Assembly: GCF_905475395.1 (NCBI RefSeq)
Contig: NC_058340.1
Coordinates: 54,910,181-54,974,180 of the forward strand
Origin: Chrysoperla carnea
Lineage: Eukaryota; Arthropoda; Insecta; Neuroptera; Chrysopidae
Length of the DNA stretch: 64,000 bases
Direction: 5' to 3'
Shown here: in pieces, positions 47,145-59,150 of the stretch
Position numbering within the stretch: the stretch's first letter is position 1
Layout of the letters: every line of letters starts with the position of its first letter
The notes under the pieces: model-generated
What the model saw: the letters and a program-made list of their open reading frames with translations, nothing else
What the model was told of the DNA's origin: nothing
Databases searched by the model: none
Position numbers and translations under genes: made by a program

Positions 47145-47255
47145 AATATATGACGTCACACAGCTTGTGACCTCTTTTGCCAATGGTCCCATTTCGTTGA
47201 CACCCTTTCTTTCTCTTGACGTGTGACATAATTTATGGATGGACAAGCAACAAAG
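47145..47255. repeat. Short MITE fragment (TGACGTCAC family), copy 3
   Basis: ATATGACGTCACACAGCTTG and, further on, GACGTGTGACATAATTTATG followed by GATGGAC. This is the best-preserved of the three fragments. Confidence 0.5.
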
Positions 47256-47849
47256 CGACTGCAACTAGCTATTTCCTTGCTGATGAATATCATTTCTGAG
47301 TAATAGTAGTTGCATGATCTTTTAGCGTAAAATTTATAGCAGAGTATAAATTGGTAGGTAATTTCACAGGTTCGTATTAATACCAAAAGAACTTATTATA
47401 CAAATGACCAGAATTTATTAGATCTGGATACACGGGTCCGGTCCATTCAATAAAATATTCTAAATTAGAAAGGGCCTTCGTTTTCAAACATTTTGGGTGG
47501 CCATACATCATTATATCCTTCTTATTTATTTAATGATATGAGAAAGTAATAATTGATTTAACCAATCATATATAACAAACATACCTTTATTTTAATGAAT
47601 TAAATACTTTTATAAAATTATATGTAAAATGATTTTGTTAAAATGAAACAGAATATATAGATTATATTATGAATAAATAGTTATTATTCATATTATTTTG
47701 TATGTTTGTCTCATTTTATTGACATGTTGTATATGTAAGGATGCTGGAATTTTAATAAAATATTACAAGTTAGTTACGCTTCATTCATTTTAAATTTTAA
47801 AATATATTCTGTATAGTATTTATATATTTTATTATACTTTAACTGTGCC

Positions 47850-48530
47850 CGCAACTTCATTCGCATGGTTTTCGGTACCATTGTTTAGTTTTTTTTCACT
47901 AAACTAAAGGCTTTGCTCATGATAATGATTCATTTCTATAGATTCAATAACTGAACCATTTAGTTGCATCTAAACATATAAACATTGAGTTCACTGCGTA
48001 ACCGATCTTAAATATTCTTTCACCTTTAGAATGCTACATTATCAGCAAGTAACAGGGCCGTATTTTCTTTTCAAAATTATTCGATTCGCACTAAAAGTTA
48101 CAATCCATTAAATAGTGAACAAAAGGAAAGAGAATTGAAGGCTATAACGGGGTTAACTGTTTGTTATTTATTTTGTTTAAGCAATATTTGTGCAACTTAT
48201 ATAAAAAATTCATTCTTTCGTGATTTTTTTCTACAAAAAATATTTTTTAACTTAATAGCCATAAAAATTGATTTTAACTTTTGGTGCGGAATCCTAACTT
48301 TTTTAAAAATACAGCCCATATGAATTGGTGATAACGTAGCATTCTATAGATGAAATAATTTTTAAAATCGGTTAAGTAGTGAACTCAAAAATGATGGTTT
48401 ATATATATTTTCATACAAACTTGCATCCCCTATTTCACCCTTTTAAGGGATGAATTTCAAAAATCCTTTCTTATGTGACACTTACAATATAAAATCAATA
48501 TCTTCTCGAAATTTCTATCATTAACGATTT
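47850..48530 (+). repeat. Widespread insect repeat (CTGTGCCCGC start)
   Basis: It opens CTGTGCCCGCAACTTCATTC. It contains TGATAACGTAGCATTCTATA, TTTAAAATCGGTTAAGTAG and AACTTGCATCCCCTATTTC followed by ACCC. From memory these blocks belong to a dispersed repeat common to many insects. No terminal structure confirmed. Confidence 0.5.
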
Positions 48531-48539
48531 ATACTGGGC

Positions 48540-49137
48540 GTTGATATATTCGTCGCCCTCCGTCTGAAATGTTTCTGATTTTAAATAATATACAAAAAGT
48601 TGTCATTGAGGACTCCCTAAGAATGGCTATTTTATGTACTCCTTTTTTCCGACAAATTGATCCATTTAGGGAATCCAACTTACTTATCCGCTCTATATAC
48701 TACTCACAATATCGACAATGCCAACTTTTAAGACCCACATGCTATCCTTCAACCCGCTTGTCCTCGCTTAGCCCGCTCCCCTTACCATAAACTTTACTTC
48801 CATCCGCTTGAAAAATATTGCGGCCTTCGGTATAGAGAGTCTTTGATAATTCGATACAAAGATTGAAGGAAGTTCTAGAGCTTATTTTCAATATATTCTA
48901 CCAATAAACCGTGTGTCGAAAATATACGGTGTTTGTACTGGCGTAATTAAATTTTTCACAATCAATTTAAATTATATAAGATGATTCGGAGTGCCTCAAG
49001 CTTTAACAAAGAGTGACGTGTGAGTGATTCATGAGATAAATCAGTTTTTACTTTTTAGTATATTTAAAAACTTGTTACTAAAAAAGTATTTTTTGTTCTA
49101 CTATTTAATTAAAATTAAGAAACGTATATATCCAACA
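48540..49137. other. Gene-free stretch
   Basis: 48540-48800 is somewhat richer in GC, with a 73-codon frame lacking a recognisable domain. Nothing else recognised. Confidence 0.4.
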
Positions 49138-49149
49138 TGGTGGAAGCGC
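49138..49149 (+). promoter_or_regulatory. TGGTGGAAGCGC site 7
   Basis: Exact 12-bp word, followed by TGGGAAAATC. It lies about 850 bases upstream of tRNA-Glu. Confidence 0.5.
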
Positions 49150-49674
49150 TGGGAAAATCAGGTCATACCATAAAAATGACGTGTTTTGTTGTTTTTTGAT
49201 ACATAACGGTACAAAATCGATAATGTTAATATATTTTTGAAATTCTTCTGAATTGAAGAAGTTTTTCATTAGGTATTTCAAAGAATACCAGCTTTATGAA
49301 AAAATATAGTAACCATTTTTGCTAAAAATTCCAAAAAAAAAATATTTTGTCAACTAAAAAATTCAATTTTTCTATTTGTTTATATAAATTGTTTCTAACA
49401 ATTTTTGATATCACTATCGAACCACGCACCATCCAAAATCTTAGATAATTTTACCGAATTTGAAGAACTATTACAAATATTGCAAAACCAACTTAAAATC
49501 AATAAATAAATAAAACTGAATAGTAAATACGTAACAGCCAATTTAATTTTTATTAAGTATTTATGACCAATTTATTTATTTATTAATAAATAAAAATAAA
49601 TAAATTAAAAATAAAAATATTATCTTTTATTAAATATACATACATACTTACATTATTATAAATATACATAACAA

Positions 49675-49696
49675 TATTATTATTATTATTATTATT
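49675..49696. repeat. (ATT)7 microsatellite
   Basis: Uninterrupted ATT run. Confidence 0.9.
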
Positions 49697-49997
49697 TTTA
49701 TTAGTATAAAAAAGTAACAATGCGGAGGTGTTGTATATTGCGGGGGCTGAGCTAGTTACCATTTATGGATAAAGGCTTTCTGCACACAAAAACAACACAA
49801 AACGGCCCACAACAATTCATTCTATCTTAGGTATATGTAATAAATACCTTTATTTTTACAGTTAAATGTCTTCTTACAATTATTAATTATAATGTTGAAA
49901 GAAATTTATAAAAAAAATCAGCCAGAACGCGCCTTAATTTCAAGAACTGTTGTTATGTCTACTGTTGTATTGTAAAAATTTAAACTTACAACCACAG

Positions 49998-50069
49998 TCC
50001 GATATGGTCTAGTGGCTAGGATACCTGGCTTTCACCCAGGAGGCTCGGGTTCGATTCCCGGTATCGGAA
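49998..50069 (+). tRNA. tRNA-Glu (TTC)
   Basis: A complete 72-nt cloverleaf. The acceptor stem is TCCGATA/TATCGGA with discriminator A. The A box is TGGTCTAGTGGCTAGG. The anticodon stem CCTGG/CCAGG has loop CTTTCAC, giving anticodon TTC. The T arm is built around GGTTCGATTCC. TTTTTTT follows at 50070 and should end polymerase III transcription. No intron and no encoded CCA. Intact and probably functional. Confidence 0.95.
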
Positions 50070-51009
50070 TTTTTTTGTGAATTTTTCGATTCATAAAAAT
50101 ACTCTATCCATAAAATCCATAAAAAAGTGAAATTTATTTTGAAATCTTTTCGTTGGCCAAGTTTTTACCCACTTGACTCGAATTTGTAGAAGACGAGTTT
50201 TTCAATTTTTGAATTTCAACGTTTTTTTTTTTTAATTTTCTTTGTTTTTCTTGTCATTTATAACAAAAGAAACTCATTGGCCTCACCATATGCAAAAAAA
50301 GTAATAAAACATGATTTTGATTTTTAACCTGCAGGCGAACAAATACACAATTATTTTAAGGCTGTTGCCTCGCTTTGAAATTGGGACAAAATTGCAATTT
50401 AATTCGATAACAGGCAATAAACTGGGTTTCGTTAGCGTTGAATAAATAGATGGATATTAACTGCCTTATTGACTACTTGTCATTATTAGTGATTTTTTTA
50501 ACAATAGGTCAAAAATACATGATATCTACCGCTAAAAACATGAGTTCTGGCAATCCAAGGCACATGCATCGTTGCAAAGCTTTTGCATCTTTGCAAACAG
50601 TAGTTTTTGGACAAAATTTGATTCATTGAGAATTTTTTCGTAATTGAATTGTTGAGAATGGGAACATTGTTTGATCATAAATTCACGGATTGTTTTAAAA
50701 ATGCCAGAGTCCACTTTTAAAGAGAATTCACTATATAAATGTATAAAATAATGTAAGTATATCTAAAGATACACATATACATTTATATTATAGCATACCT
50801 TCAGAGATCTCAATGAAATATTGACTAATTCATTGGTTTTTTTATCAACTACATGCCATATTTGGCAACTATATAGCATACCTATGTGTATTTACATATC
50901 TTGTATATACATATTACTTATTATATCTATGAATACAGAATGGTCCACCATGAAGTATACACTTTTGTTTTTAAGTACAGTTAAAAGTTTTACAAATAAA
51001 GTAAAATGA
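50070..51009. other. Gene-free stretch
   Basis: It contains the second copy of a short dispersed repeat (CTGGGTTTCGTTAGCGTTGA followed by ATAAATAGATGGATATTAAC, about 50420-50470; compare 19120-19175). Otherwise nothing recognised. Confidence 0.4.
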
Positions 51010-51400
51010 TAGAAACCGCTCGCATTTTACTAAATCCTCAAATGGTGCAAATATTTCTATTTTCTAATAAGCAATAAATTGTGTTAATTCAATAAAAGGA
51101 TCAATGTAAAAGTTGACTTACAAAGTTAATAAATATGCAACTTGAATTACATATACGTTATACATGTATAATAGTTTTCGATTATTTGACAAGCACTTCA
51201 CATTTACGTCGTTCAAGTTGCCTATTTACTAATTTTATAAATGAACTTAGATCGATTCATTGAATGAAAAATTTATTGTTGATTAATAAATAGAAACATT
51301 TTCCCCCACTAACTCTTGCCTTACTAATGATATTTGACACCTAATGCGAGCGGTTTCTTTCATTTTCCTTTATTAGCAAATTTTTGAAACATCTTGTACA
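51010..51400. repeat. Inverted pair of the GCGAGCGGTTTC repeat
   Basis: The minus-strand copy at 51010-51075 (GAAACCGCTCGCATTTTACT on plus) and the plus-strand copy at 51279-51400 (AATGCGAGCGGTTTCTTTC) face away from each other across about 200 bp of unrelated sequence. They match the copy at 40877-41018. Confidence 0.6.
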
Positions 51401-51404
51401 ATTC

Positions 51405-52439
51405 ATTGACTATTTAGTCTAATATTGATAATAGAATCAATATACTTGGATAAGAAAGTTCAGATCTTCATAATATCGCTTAATATTTCGGGTGAAAATT
51501 ATAAATCGGGCGATAAACTACCGGTATTTGATTAATTTTTTGAGTATTTAAGGAGGGGTCAAATGCACAATAAAACAACTAGCGTTAATCATGCGACTGC
51601 AGCCACTCACTGGTCCATGGATTGGCAATGCCTTTAATGGCATTGAGTTAGCATGGGTCTGGAGGGAAGGGCTTTACCTTTGCAATAACCTTGTAATTGC
51701 GTTCACTCAAGTGATTTTCTCAATTCGAAAAGAAAACACTCAAACTGAGAAACATTTGCCGGAGTTGTTTTGGCATCGAGTCGTTTTTGTACCGAGTTCT
51801 TTTGATATGTAACCTTTAATACCCAAGTAGTGCAGGATATTTAAACAATTACTGTTTATGTTTGTTATTACTTTCACTCGCTTAAGCTTTGTCAAGCATA
51901 CTTTTTACATTTCTGCATCTTAGATCTTTTATAGTACGACGAATATATATAAACTATATAGTATGGTGTTTAAATATTATCAATCCTTGTTTATGTGATG
52001 ACAACGGCTTAAGTGAGAACGACATACACAACTCTTTATTTTCTGGGACCTAAAATATTTTTGGTAGACCTCTCTGTAATATAATATAACAATAATATTT
52101 TAATAAACTAACATATTATCTTGCATATTTTAATTCGTGTTTTTTTTTTTTTTTTTTATTAAACAAATCGTTAATTTCATTTTAACTCATGATTTGTTTA
52201 TTACCGTTGATCTTTTATTGTATTATTATGCATGTCATAAATGGATTAATTTATGCTAAAGCTATTTTCATAACATTTTACATTAGGACTCTACCTTGTT
52301 AAGTTCAAATTATATAATTTAAAAATTTGGAACACTTCGTAGCTTTTTTTTAGCTCGTACAAATCACTTTGAAAGTACTACGAGCGCTAAGGTAAGTTAA
52401 GACTTGTGGAAAATTTTCAAATTTTGATATTTTAAAAAT
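51405..52439. other. Gene-free stretch with a GC-richer patch
   Basis: 51590-51812 is less AT-rich and holds a 73-codon frame I cannot assign. A T-run lies at 52140-52157. Confidence 0.4.
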
Positions 52440-52855
52440 TACCTACTCCAGATATCGAAAAATTGTATTCATACATTTCGTCTTATATTGTCAAGTTATA
52501 ACATAATTCACCATTAAATTTGAAAATATATTTTTTTAAAGTTTGGGTCCCACTACCGTGCTTATACGTCCTTAATTAGTCGGGCACAACGCGTTTTTTT
52601 TTCTAAACTTTAATTTAAATAGTTTTTTTTTTTCACCGATTAGTTTTGGAGAAATCTATGAAAACATAACGAAGAAAACGTAAGACCAATGTTAAATATG
52701 CTTACTTTTGAAGTCATTTATGTATTTAAAATAATCGGGCAACCCTCCCTAAAATTTTCAGAATTGATTTAGACCTTATCCAACTTATTATTTTAAAAAA
52801 AAATCAAGTCTTTTATCCAAAATTGCCGTCCTTATCGTACATCCTTAAATGAATC
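52440..52855 (+). repeat. Interspersed repeat, copy 2 (TTAAGGATGTACG family)
   Basis: It contains ATATCGAAAAATTGTATTC, CAAGTTATAACATAATTCAC, TACGTCCTTAATTAGTCGGG, TTTTGGAGAAATCTATGAAA and the end CGTACATCCTTAA. It pairs with 3834-4110 (inverted) and with 40651-40850 (direct). Confidence 0.6.
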
Positions 52856-52859
52856 GTTT

Positions 52860-53582
52860 TAAGAAGGAATTGAATCATTTTAAGCATTTTACAAAACTTT
52901 GAAGAAAGCTTTGATTTATTGTAGCTTTAAGCAAATTATTTCCGACTGAAATTATTCACCTCCATAATCTTGACCGAATTCATATAATTAAGTCTTAATC
53001 GCTAAATCATCTAATAAAATTTGAAATAAATCGAATAAATCTTACGAATGTGTATACTTAATTATTCAAAATAAGTCCTATTAAATGGAATTCACTTCAT
53101 TAAATAAATAATAGCGCCATTAATTTAATCTTCAATCTCAATCTTTTTTAACGAAAGTTTCCTACAAAAGAAATTATGTGATAAAATCTTGATGATTATA
53201 ATTTGTTATAAAAAAAAAAATAATAATATCATTCATAAAATTAATAAAAATAAAAATTAACATAATATTTAAACAAATTTGCACTCTTTCACCAAAACTG
53301 TTTTTTTTTTTTTAATATTAATTGGTTTACCAAAAAAAAATTGAACGACCATATAGCCAGAGGAATAGGAGGACGTACACCAAAAACACTTTTATTGTGG
53401 GTATTAAAATTAATATTTAGGTATAAACAAATCATATAATTTAATTTATGTAAATTATAAGTTATAAAAAAAAATAATAATAATTTTATATATTGTTCGA
53501 ACACTAAGAGCAGATGTCATAAATATTTCATGTACCTGTTGTCTGTGTGCATTTATGAGAAAGTTGAAATGATTTAAATCAT
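52860..53582. other. Gene-free AT-rich stretch
   Basis: Long A/T runs. The frame at 53289-53504 (minus) shows no domain. Confidence 0.4.
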
Positions 53583-53980
53583 GTCGACTCCGATATAGAT
53601 ACAGTTTAGGTGGTATATAAAGAGTGGTGGTCCAAGTTATAACAGGTTCGGGCGGTTTCGAAAGTACCCTTATGATATTCGGCTAAAGCTCTCCACAAAG
53701 AAACTCCGAATCTTCATCAAAAATCCGAATTTTTCATCCAAACCATTTCAAATCCTATTTGCAATCATGGGGCAATTTGACTGTCGACTCCGATATAGAT
53801 ACACTTCAGGTGGTATATAAAGGGTGGTGGTACAAGTTATAACAGATTCGGGCAATTTCGAAAGTACCCCTATGATATTCGGCTGAAGCTCTCCACGAAA
53901 AAACTCCGAATCTTCATCAAAAATCCGAATTTTTCATCCAAACCATTTCAAGTCCTATTTCCAATCATGGGGCAATTTGA
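53583..53980 (+). repeat. Tandem dimer of a 200-bp unit
   Basis: Two head-to-tail units (53583-53782 and 53783-53980) begin GTCGACTCCGATATAGATAC and share CCGAATTTTTCATCCAAACC and AATCATGGGGCAATTTGA. By eye they differ at only about 5-8% of positions. The unit is less AT-rich than its surroundings and has no open frame through both copies. It looks like a short satellite array or a recent tandem duplication. Confidence 0.85.
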
Positions 53981-53984
53981 TGAG

Positions 53985-55570
53985 AGTACATTGCTTTTCG
54001 GGAAAAGATATTGCATGCCACATGATGTCGATTACAACTGACTCGATATAATCTAAATTGTAAATGTTTTTTTTTTTTAAGGTTGTGTTTTAGGGACGCA
54101 TAGTGGAGTATTTATGTCAAATTTTTGGACAAAATATAATGAAGGAATTTTTATGCTCAAAATTGATTCAAAAGACTATTTAGATGTAAAATTATCTTTT
54201 GTTTGGCAATAATAAAAAAAATTTTTTTAGTCATATTCGTCTTCAAAGCGGATTATTTCATTTTCTTTTTAATTTTTTTTGCTTCAGGTTAACTTTTTCT
54301 TATCTATGCTTGATTTTGTTTCCACGTGATTTTGGAATTATAAGTTACCTTCCAGGTGATTTTGGAATTATAAGTTTAAAAGTTTCACTGGAAAAGTTCT
54401 TGCTCCTTTTTTTGACTTTTGCCTTAAGCTATCTGACACATAAACATAAAGCATTGAGTATGATAAATTTAATGAAACAAATTCTCTTTTTTAACAGCAA
54501 TATGAATCACAAATATTTAATTATATTAATAGAAACGTTAACATCAAATACTAATAAATAGAGCACAAACCTTCGTCTTCAATATAAAAAAAAAAAACCC
54601 TTACTTAATTGCACTAACAAACACAGTTAACTTAAATTGAATGACACGGTAAATCTAGAGCGACATCAATAACAAAATGCATCCGTAAGAGTAGGTAGAT
54701 TGCGGGTTACAAAACAGGCGATAGCGAGATTGAGGTAACTCAAGTGACCTGTTTGTGATGGAGTAGTTATCGAACTACACCAAAAACAACTTTCAATGCA
54801 AAAGGGTCAGTTCGTTTGGAGACAACAACATTATAAATTACCTTTACTGTACAGTGTCGACTATATTTAAAATATGGCATTTACACAAAATTTCAAAATA
54901 AATTTACTGTTAATTAACGATAAACAATAAATGACAGATTGCGTGAACATTTTGTGAATGGTTGGTTATCTAAATTAAGTTAATTCAATCTGATTGTAAT
55001 TGACAAGAATTATTATGGTTTTAAATTTTTAGATGAAATTTTTTTAAATTAATTCATTATTCATTTTTTTTATACCTTAAGGTTGTATTATACCAATTAA
55101 ATCAAGAATTTTTATTGCTAAATGATTCTTATCACAAAATGTTGAAAACATAGTAGATATCTGTATTGAAAGCTGTACAAAAACTATAATTTACATTCGA
55201 GATACTCGAATTTTTAGTAATAGATATTACATGTCTAATGGAAGGAAACTTATTTGATCCTTTTTATCTACCTCTTAGAATAATAATAAAGGTCTAAAAG
55301 GTCAGTTTAATAATTATAAGAAAATTTTGGATATTAAAGTAATCCATGGTACTTTTAAAACAGGCATGAGCAAACGTGGCTCAAAACGTCCCTCAGACTT
55401 CTGTATCTAAAATACGAGTAAGACAGAAAGGCAACATTTTTTTCTACCTATCTCATTAATATAATAGAAACTGAGATACATAGAAGAGTCGTATACCCGT
55501 CTCGCTTCCTCCTCTATGAGCAATTCGAACTTGGATAAAGGGACACACAATAAAGTTTATGCCAAACAAT
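53985..55570. other. Gene-free stretch
   Basis: The longest frame (54199-54561, 120 codons) is Phe/Leu-rich low complexity and includes a 21-bp direct duplication (GTGATTTTGGAATTATAAGTT, in two parts). I do not accept it as a gene. 54640-54830 is less AT-rich but unassigned. Confidence 0.45.
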
Positions 55571-55643
55571 AAAGTTGTAACAATCCCCTTAAAATTTTCA
55601 GAATTGATTTAGACTTAGTCCAACTTCAAATAAAAAAATCAAG

Positions 55644-56160
55644 TTTGGGAAATAATAGTTTAAGTCATTCTGAATAAAAGTTCCCATGGTCACAAGTCAT
55701 GAAAATGGCGCGATTTCAAGTTACCGCTAAATTAAAGTTGGCATATGTACTCATTTGTATAAAAAAATTATTGTAATTTAACTGTCAAAAATCATGTACG
55801 TATATATGTAGATGAAAATATTGATCTTAACAATTTATATTATTGATCCACTGAACATTTAACACTGCTTCTTCTTTGAATATCGTAAAATATTCTTCAA
55901 AAAAACAATAATTAAAAAACAACACCCTTACATTAAGAAACATACGTATGCATGTAGTTATACATATCTGTATGTGTATTTGCCTATACACACATAGGTA
56001 AATATTATACAAATGAGTACATTTTCCAACTTTAATTTAGCTATAACATGAAACCCAGTCATTTTCATGACTTGTCACTATGGAAACTTTTCTTTAGTAA
56101 ACTATCATTTCCCAAAATTTGAAAAAGTTTGACCGAAATGCAAATTACATCTAATTTGTA
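55644..56160 (+). mobile_element. Long-TIR MITE, copy 1 (both arms)
   Basis: Arms of about 115 bp. The left (TTTGGGAAATAATAGTTTAA...TGGTCACAAGTCATGAAAAT...ATTAAAGTTGG) pairs with the right (CCAACTTTAATTTAGC...ATTTTCATGACTTGTCACTA...ATCATTTCCCAAAATTT). The central part of about 230 bp is nearly identical to the reverse complement of 62400-62632. Confidence 0.75.
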
Positions 56161-56164
56161 CGTA

Positions 56165-56705
56165 GATATTTACAATTTTAAAAGTTTTATGTATTTAATA
56201 TTTTATTTTTTATTGTTGCTCCATTTATATAAATTCATCAAAAAGATGTTACTGGTCTGTGCACTGTGTGATCAATTTGATACATAATCATAGACAATAG
56301 ATATTTCTGATCAATATTTTGAATTGTAAAAACAAAATATCTAATATTAAAACTATAAATTTATTTCACAATATTTATTATGACAAATACAAATAGGTAG
56401 TTAACTATGGGTGTATATCTACTAATTATTAGCTAAATAAAAATAATAACAACTACTTTATATTTGGCTATAAATTTTAAAAAAGATTATTCTATATAAT
56501 AAACAATCTATTATAGATATAATTTAAATATAAAATAGTATATATTTTAATATTAAGTATATATCATTATTACGTACTCACAAATCATCGATTTAATTTA
56601 ATCATTTAATTACAAAGTGTTCCAAATTAAAAATAATAGTAAGTTGTTAATAAGAAAAATTTGCATATTTTATAACCCAATCATTTTAGTCAAAATAAGT
56701 GGTCA
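56165..56705. other. Gene-free AT-rich stretch
   Basis: Nothing recognised. Confidence 0.4.
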
Positions 56706-56708
56706 ACC

Positions 56709-57085
56709 TCGGAATCTAACGGAATATACTGAATTTTAGTACAAACCTTTATTTTTATAATACAAATGTTGTCTCAAAAGTCACATTTGTTCACAAGTAC
56801 GCGTCCTTAGATATCCAAGGTCAAAGGTCTCGAAAATCAGTTTTTTATGAATATCTCGTTTCTTTTGTCTTTAATCATATTAACATATATTATAAAAGTT
56901 GTAAAGGATAAAGTTTTCTATAAATTTTGTCTGAAATTTTTTTTTGTATGTTCAACCGTTTTGAAATAGAAAGCGCAGAATATCTAAGGACGCGCACGCG
57001 TGACCACATGTGACTTTTGAGACAACATTTGTCCTATCAAAATAAAGGTTTATACAAAAATTCAGCTTATGCCGTTAGATTCCGA
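56709..57085. mobile_element. Long-TIR MITE (TCGGAATCTAACGG ends)
   Basis: It starts TCGGAATCTAACGG and ends CCGTTAGATTCCGA. Arms of about 110 bp continue inward through AACCTTTATTTTTATAATAC, ATGTTGTCTCAAAAGTCACA and GTCCTTAGATAT with matching reverse complements. The interior (about 160 bp) is unique and non-coding. Confidence 0.8.
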
Positions 57086-57204
57086 AATGAAACCCTCAGA
57101 TGATTGGAGTATTAACCTTTTTAATCTGAATAATTCCTCCGTAGAAACCTCTCACACCGTTTCGTTCGTTACTATTGCTATTGGGGTGAATTTGATATCT
57201 TTGG

Positions 57205-57555
57205 GGTGAATTTGAAAAGTTTTTTTTATTTTGTGATTTTTAGTGAATCTGAAGTACAATAACTAATTTGTCGTTAAAAAAAGAATCATCTAAATCGGTT
57301 GGCGTGGTATTGAGTTATTCGTGCTCTTGCCGTGAATACTTAATGCAAATTGAAGACTTTTTTGGTTTTCTCATGGTTGCCGTTATCAGGACCAAAATGA
57401 AATAGGACCACACAGAAAACACCAGTTTTCAAATAGATACAGAATCATCAAAATTGGTTCACCCAGTCGAAAGTTCTGAGGTAACACGCATAAATAAATA
57501 AAAAATACAATCCAATTGATAACCTCCTCCTTTTTTGTTTGCAGTCAGTTAAAAA
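57205..57555 (+). mobile_element. GAAGTCGGTT element, copy 3 (no fold-back arms)
   Basis: It has only the body shared with 13130-13475: TTTTAGTGAATCTGAAGTAC, GGTTGGCGTGGTATTGAGTT, GCCGTTATCAGGACC, TTCACCCAGTCGAAAGTTCT and GATAACCTCCTCC, ending TTTGCAGTCAGTTAAAAA. It abuts the next repeat directly. Confidence 0.65.
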
Positions 57556-58025
57556 GCGTTATGTTCGTTTGTATGTGCTTCAAAGTAATGGCATCGATTG
57601 AGCTCAAATTTTGACACCATATACAACTCGCTTCAAGGATTGTATTTTATCTATGTTTAACTTTCGGAGGTGAAAAGGTGGGACGTGAAAGCGGGAATGA
57701 AAAATCGAAAATTTTCATATACATCCAAGTTTGGTATCAAATAAAATAGCATAGCATGTACAAAACTGTTACCCCGAGGCAAGGGGTTGGAGGGGTGAAC
57801 GTAGGGATGAACGTTCGAATATTTTCAAATATACCCAAGTCTGATATCAAATAAAAAGGTATGATGTGTAGGCACATTAAAAAACTGTAAGTTAAATAAA
57901 AATCAATTCAGCCGTTTAAAAATTTTCAACGCTTTTATCGGGGGTTTATTAAATTTCATAAAAACTTTCATTTATTTCCATGCAATCATAATGTATCACA
58001 GCGAAGCTTGGCATGATACAGCTAG
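57556..58025 (+). mobile_element. Helitron-like non-autonomous element
   Basis: It ends CACAGCGAAGCTTGGCATGA followed by TACAG and CTAG, then T, the insect Helitron-type terminus. The body holds two related half-units, each with a 'CCAAGTxTGxTATCAAATAAA' block (about 57720-57750 and 57830-57860), which suggests an internal duplication. No coding frame. Confidence 0.5.
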
Positions 58026-58544
58026 TTTTATGTAATTTTCATTTATTAACAGTTCAATTCAATTATATAAAATAAAAATTATAATAAAAAAATTTTTAAA
58101 AATACATAAAAAATAAAAAGAAACCAGTCCAGTAATATTTTATTTATTGATATTTTGTCCTAAATAAGATTGTTGGATGCACGTAGGCGAAAAAATTTCT
58201 TTACACGGGTGTATCAAGCGATAATAATTTTACATGCAAATGATATGAAACGAATATAAATATATATTATATGCGACACATCGCGTTGTAAATATGTATA
58301 ATTTTTATTTATACTATGTATCTACATTATTATGAACGAGGTCGGCAACTTTGCCTGAGGGTTCCCAAACTACAGGTGTGGTGGTATTATCACATTACTC
58401 TTCTAGCTTTTTAATTTTTTTGCATTTCTATTTTCCAAATTATTTACATAGGTATACCTACTCCATTTCAAGTAAAATTTTAGCTAAGGTGATACTTATT
58501 CACAAAATAAGATATTTTGAGCCAATTTATGTTTTTCAAAGATG

Positions 58545-59150
58545 AATTTCAAAGAATGGCTTTCTATGAAAATTTTTCCAACCCACACTAAAATGTTCTT
58601 TGGATCATTCTGCTACGAATATATTATAGTTTTAGTATATGACTCAGAAAATGGCTTTCTGTGAAACTTTTTCAAACTACCCCCAAAATGTTCGTCGGAT
58701 CGTTCTGATCAAAAGCTCTCACGGAAAAGCTTTCAAGCTGTGGGCTATACAACTATAATGCCTGTGTATCTTTTACTTGTAGCTCAAAAACTACTCATTG
58801 TAGCCGTGAGAGCTTTTGATTGGAACGGTCCGAAGAAAATTTGGGGGTTGGTTTGGAAAAGTTTCACAGAAAATCATTTTCCTAGTCATATAGATATTAT
58901 AAATATAATATATCTGTAGCTTTTATCGCCAGTAGCACGAAAACTACTCTTTAAAAAGTTTTGTGCCCATAAGAGTTTTTTATCAGAACGGTCTGAAGAA
59001 CATTTTGGGGGCGGTTTGAAAAAGTTTCACAGAGAGCCATTTTCCTAGTCATATATAAAAACTATAATATATACATGTAGCTTTGAACGGCCGTAGCTCG
59101 AAAACTACTCGTTAAAAATTGTTGTGGCCGTGAGAGCTTTTGATGAATTC
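58545..59150. repeat. Head-to-head array of units of about 150 bp
   Basis: Two units point left (58550-58620 partial, 58645-58740) and three point right (about 58800-58900, 58925-59060 and 59085-59145 partial). Each carries CGTGAGAGCTTTTGAT, then GAACGGTCCGAAGAA, then GGTTTGGAAAAGTTTCACAG, then ATTTTCCTAGTCATAT, or the reverse complement. No frame runs through them. Confidence 0.7.

Noticed and set aside
4334-49149. TGGTGGAAGCGC sites as CTCF sites
   Set aside because: The CTCF core places GCGC before the pyrimidine-rich block and GGTGG after it. Here the order is reversed and the spacing differs, so CTCF does not explain them.
51591-51812. 73-codon frame in a less AT-rich patch
   Set aside because: As above: no motif or splice support. 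Possibly decayed repeat sequence.
54199-54561. Longest non-genic open frame (120 codons, plus)
   Set aside because: Phe/Leu-rich low-complexity translation of T-rich DNA with an internal direct duplication. No domain, no splice or initiation context.
58545-59150. Repeated units considered as a CRISPR-like array
   Set aside because: Units are about 150 bp, diverged and in both orientations, with no uniform short repeats and spacers, in eukaryotic DNA.
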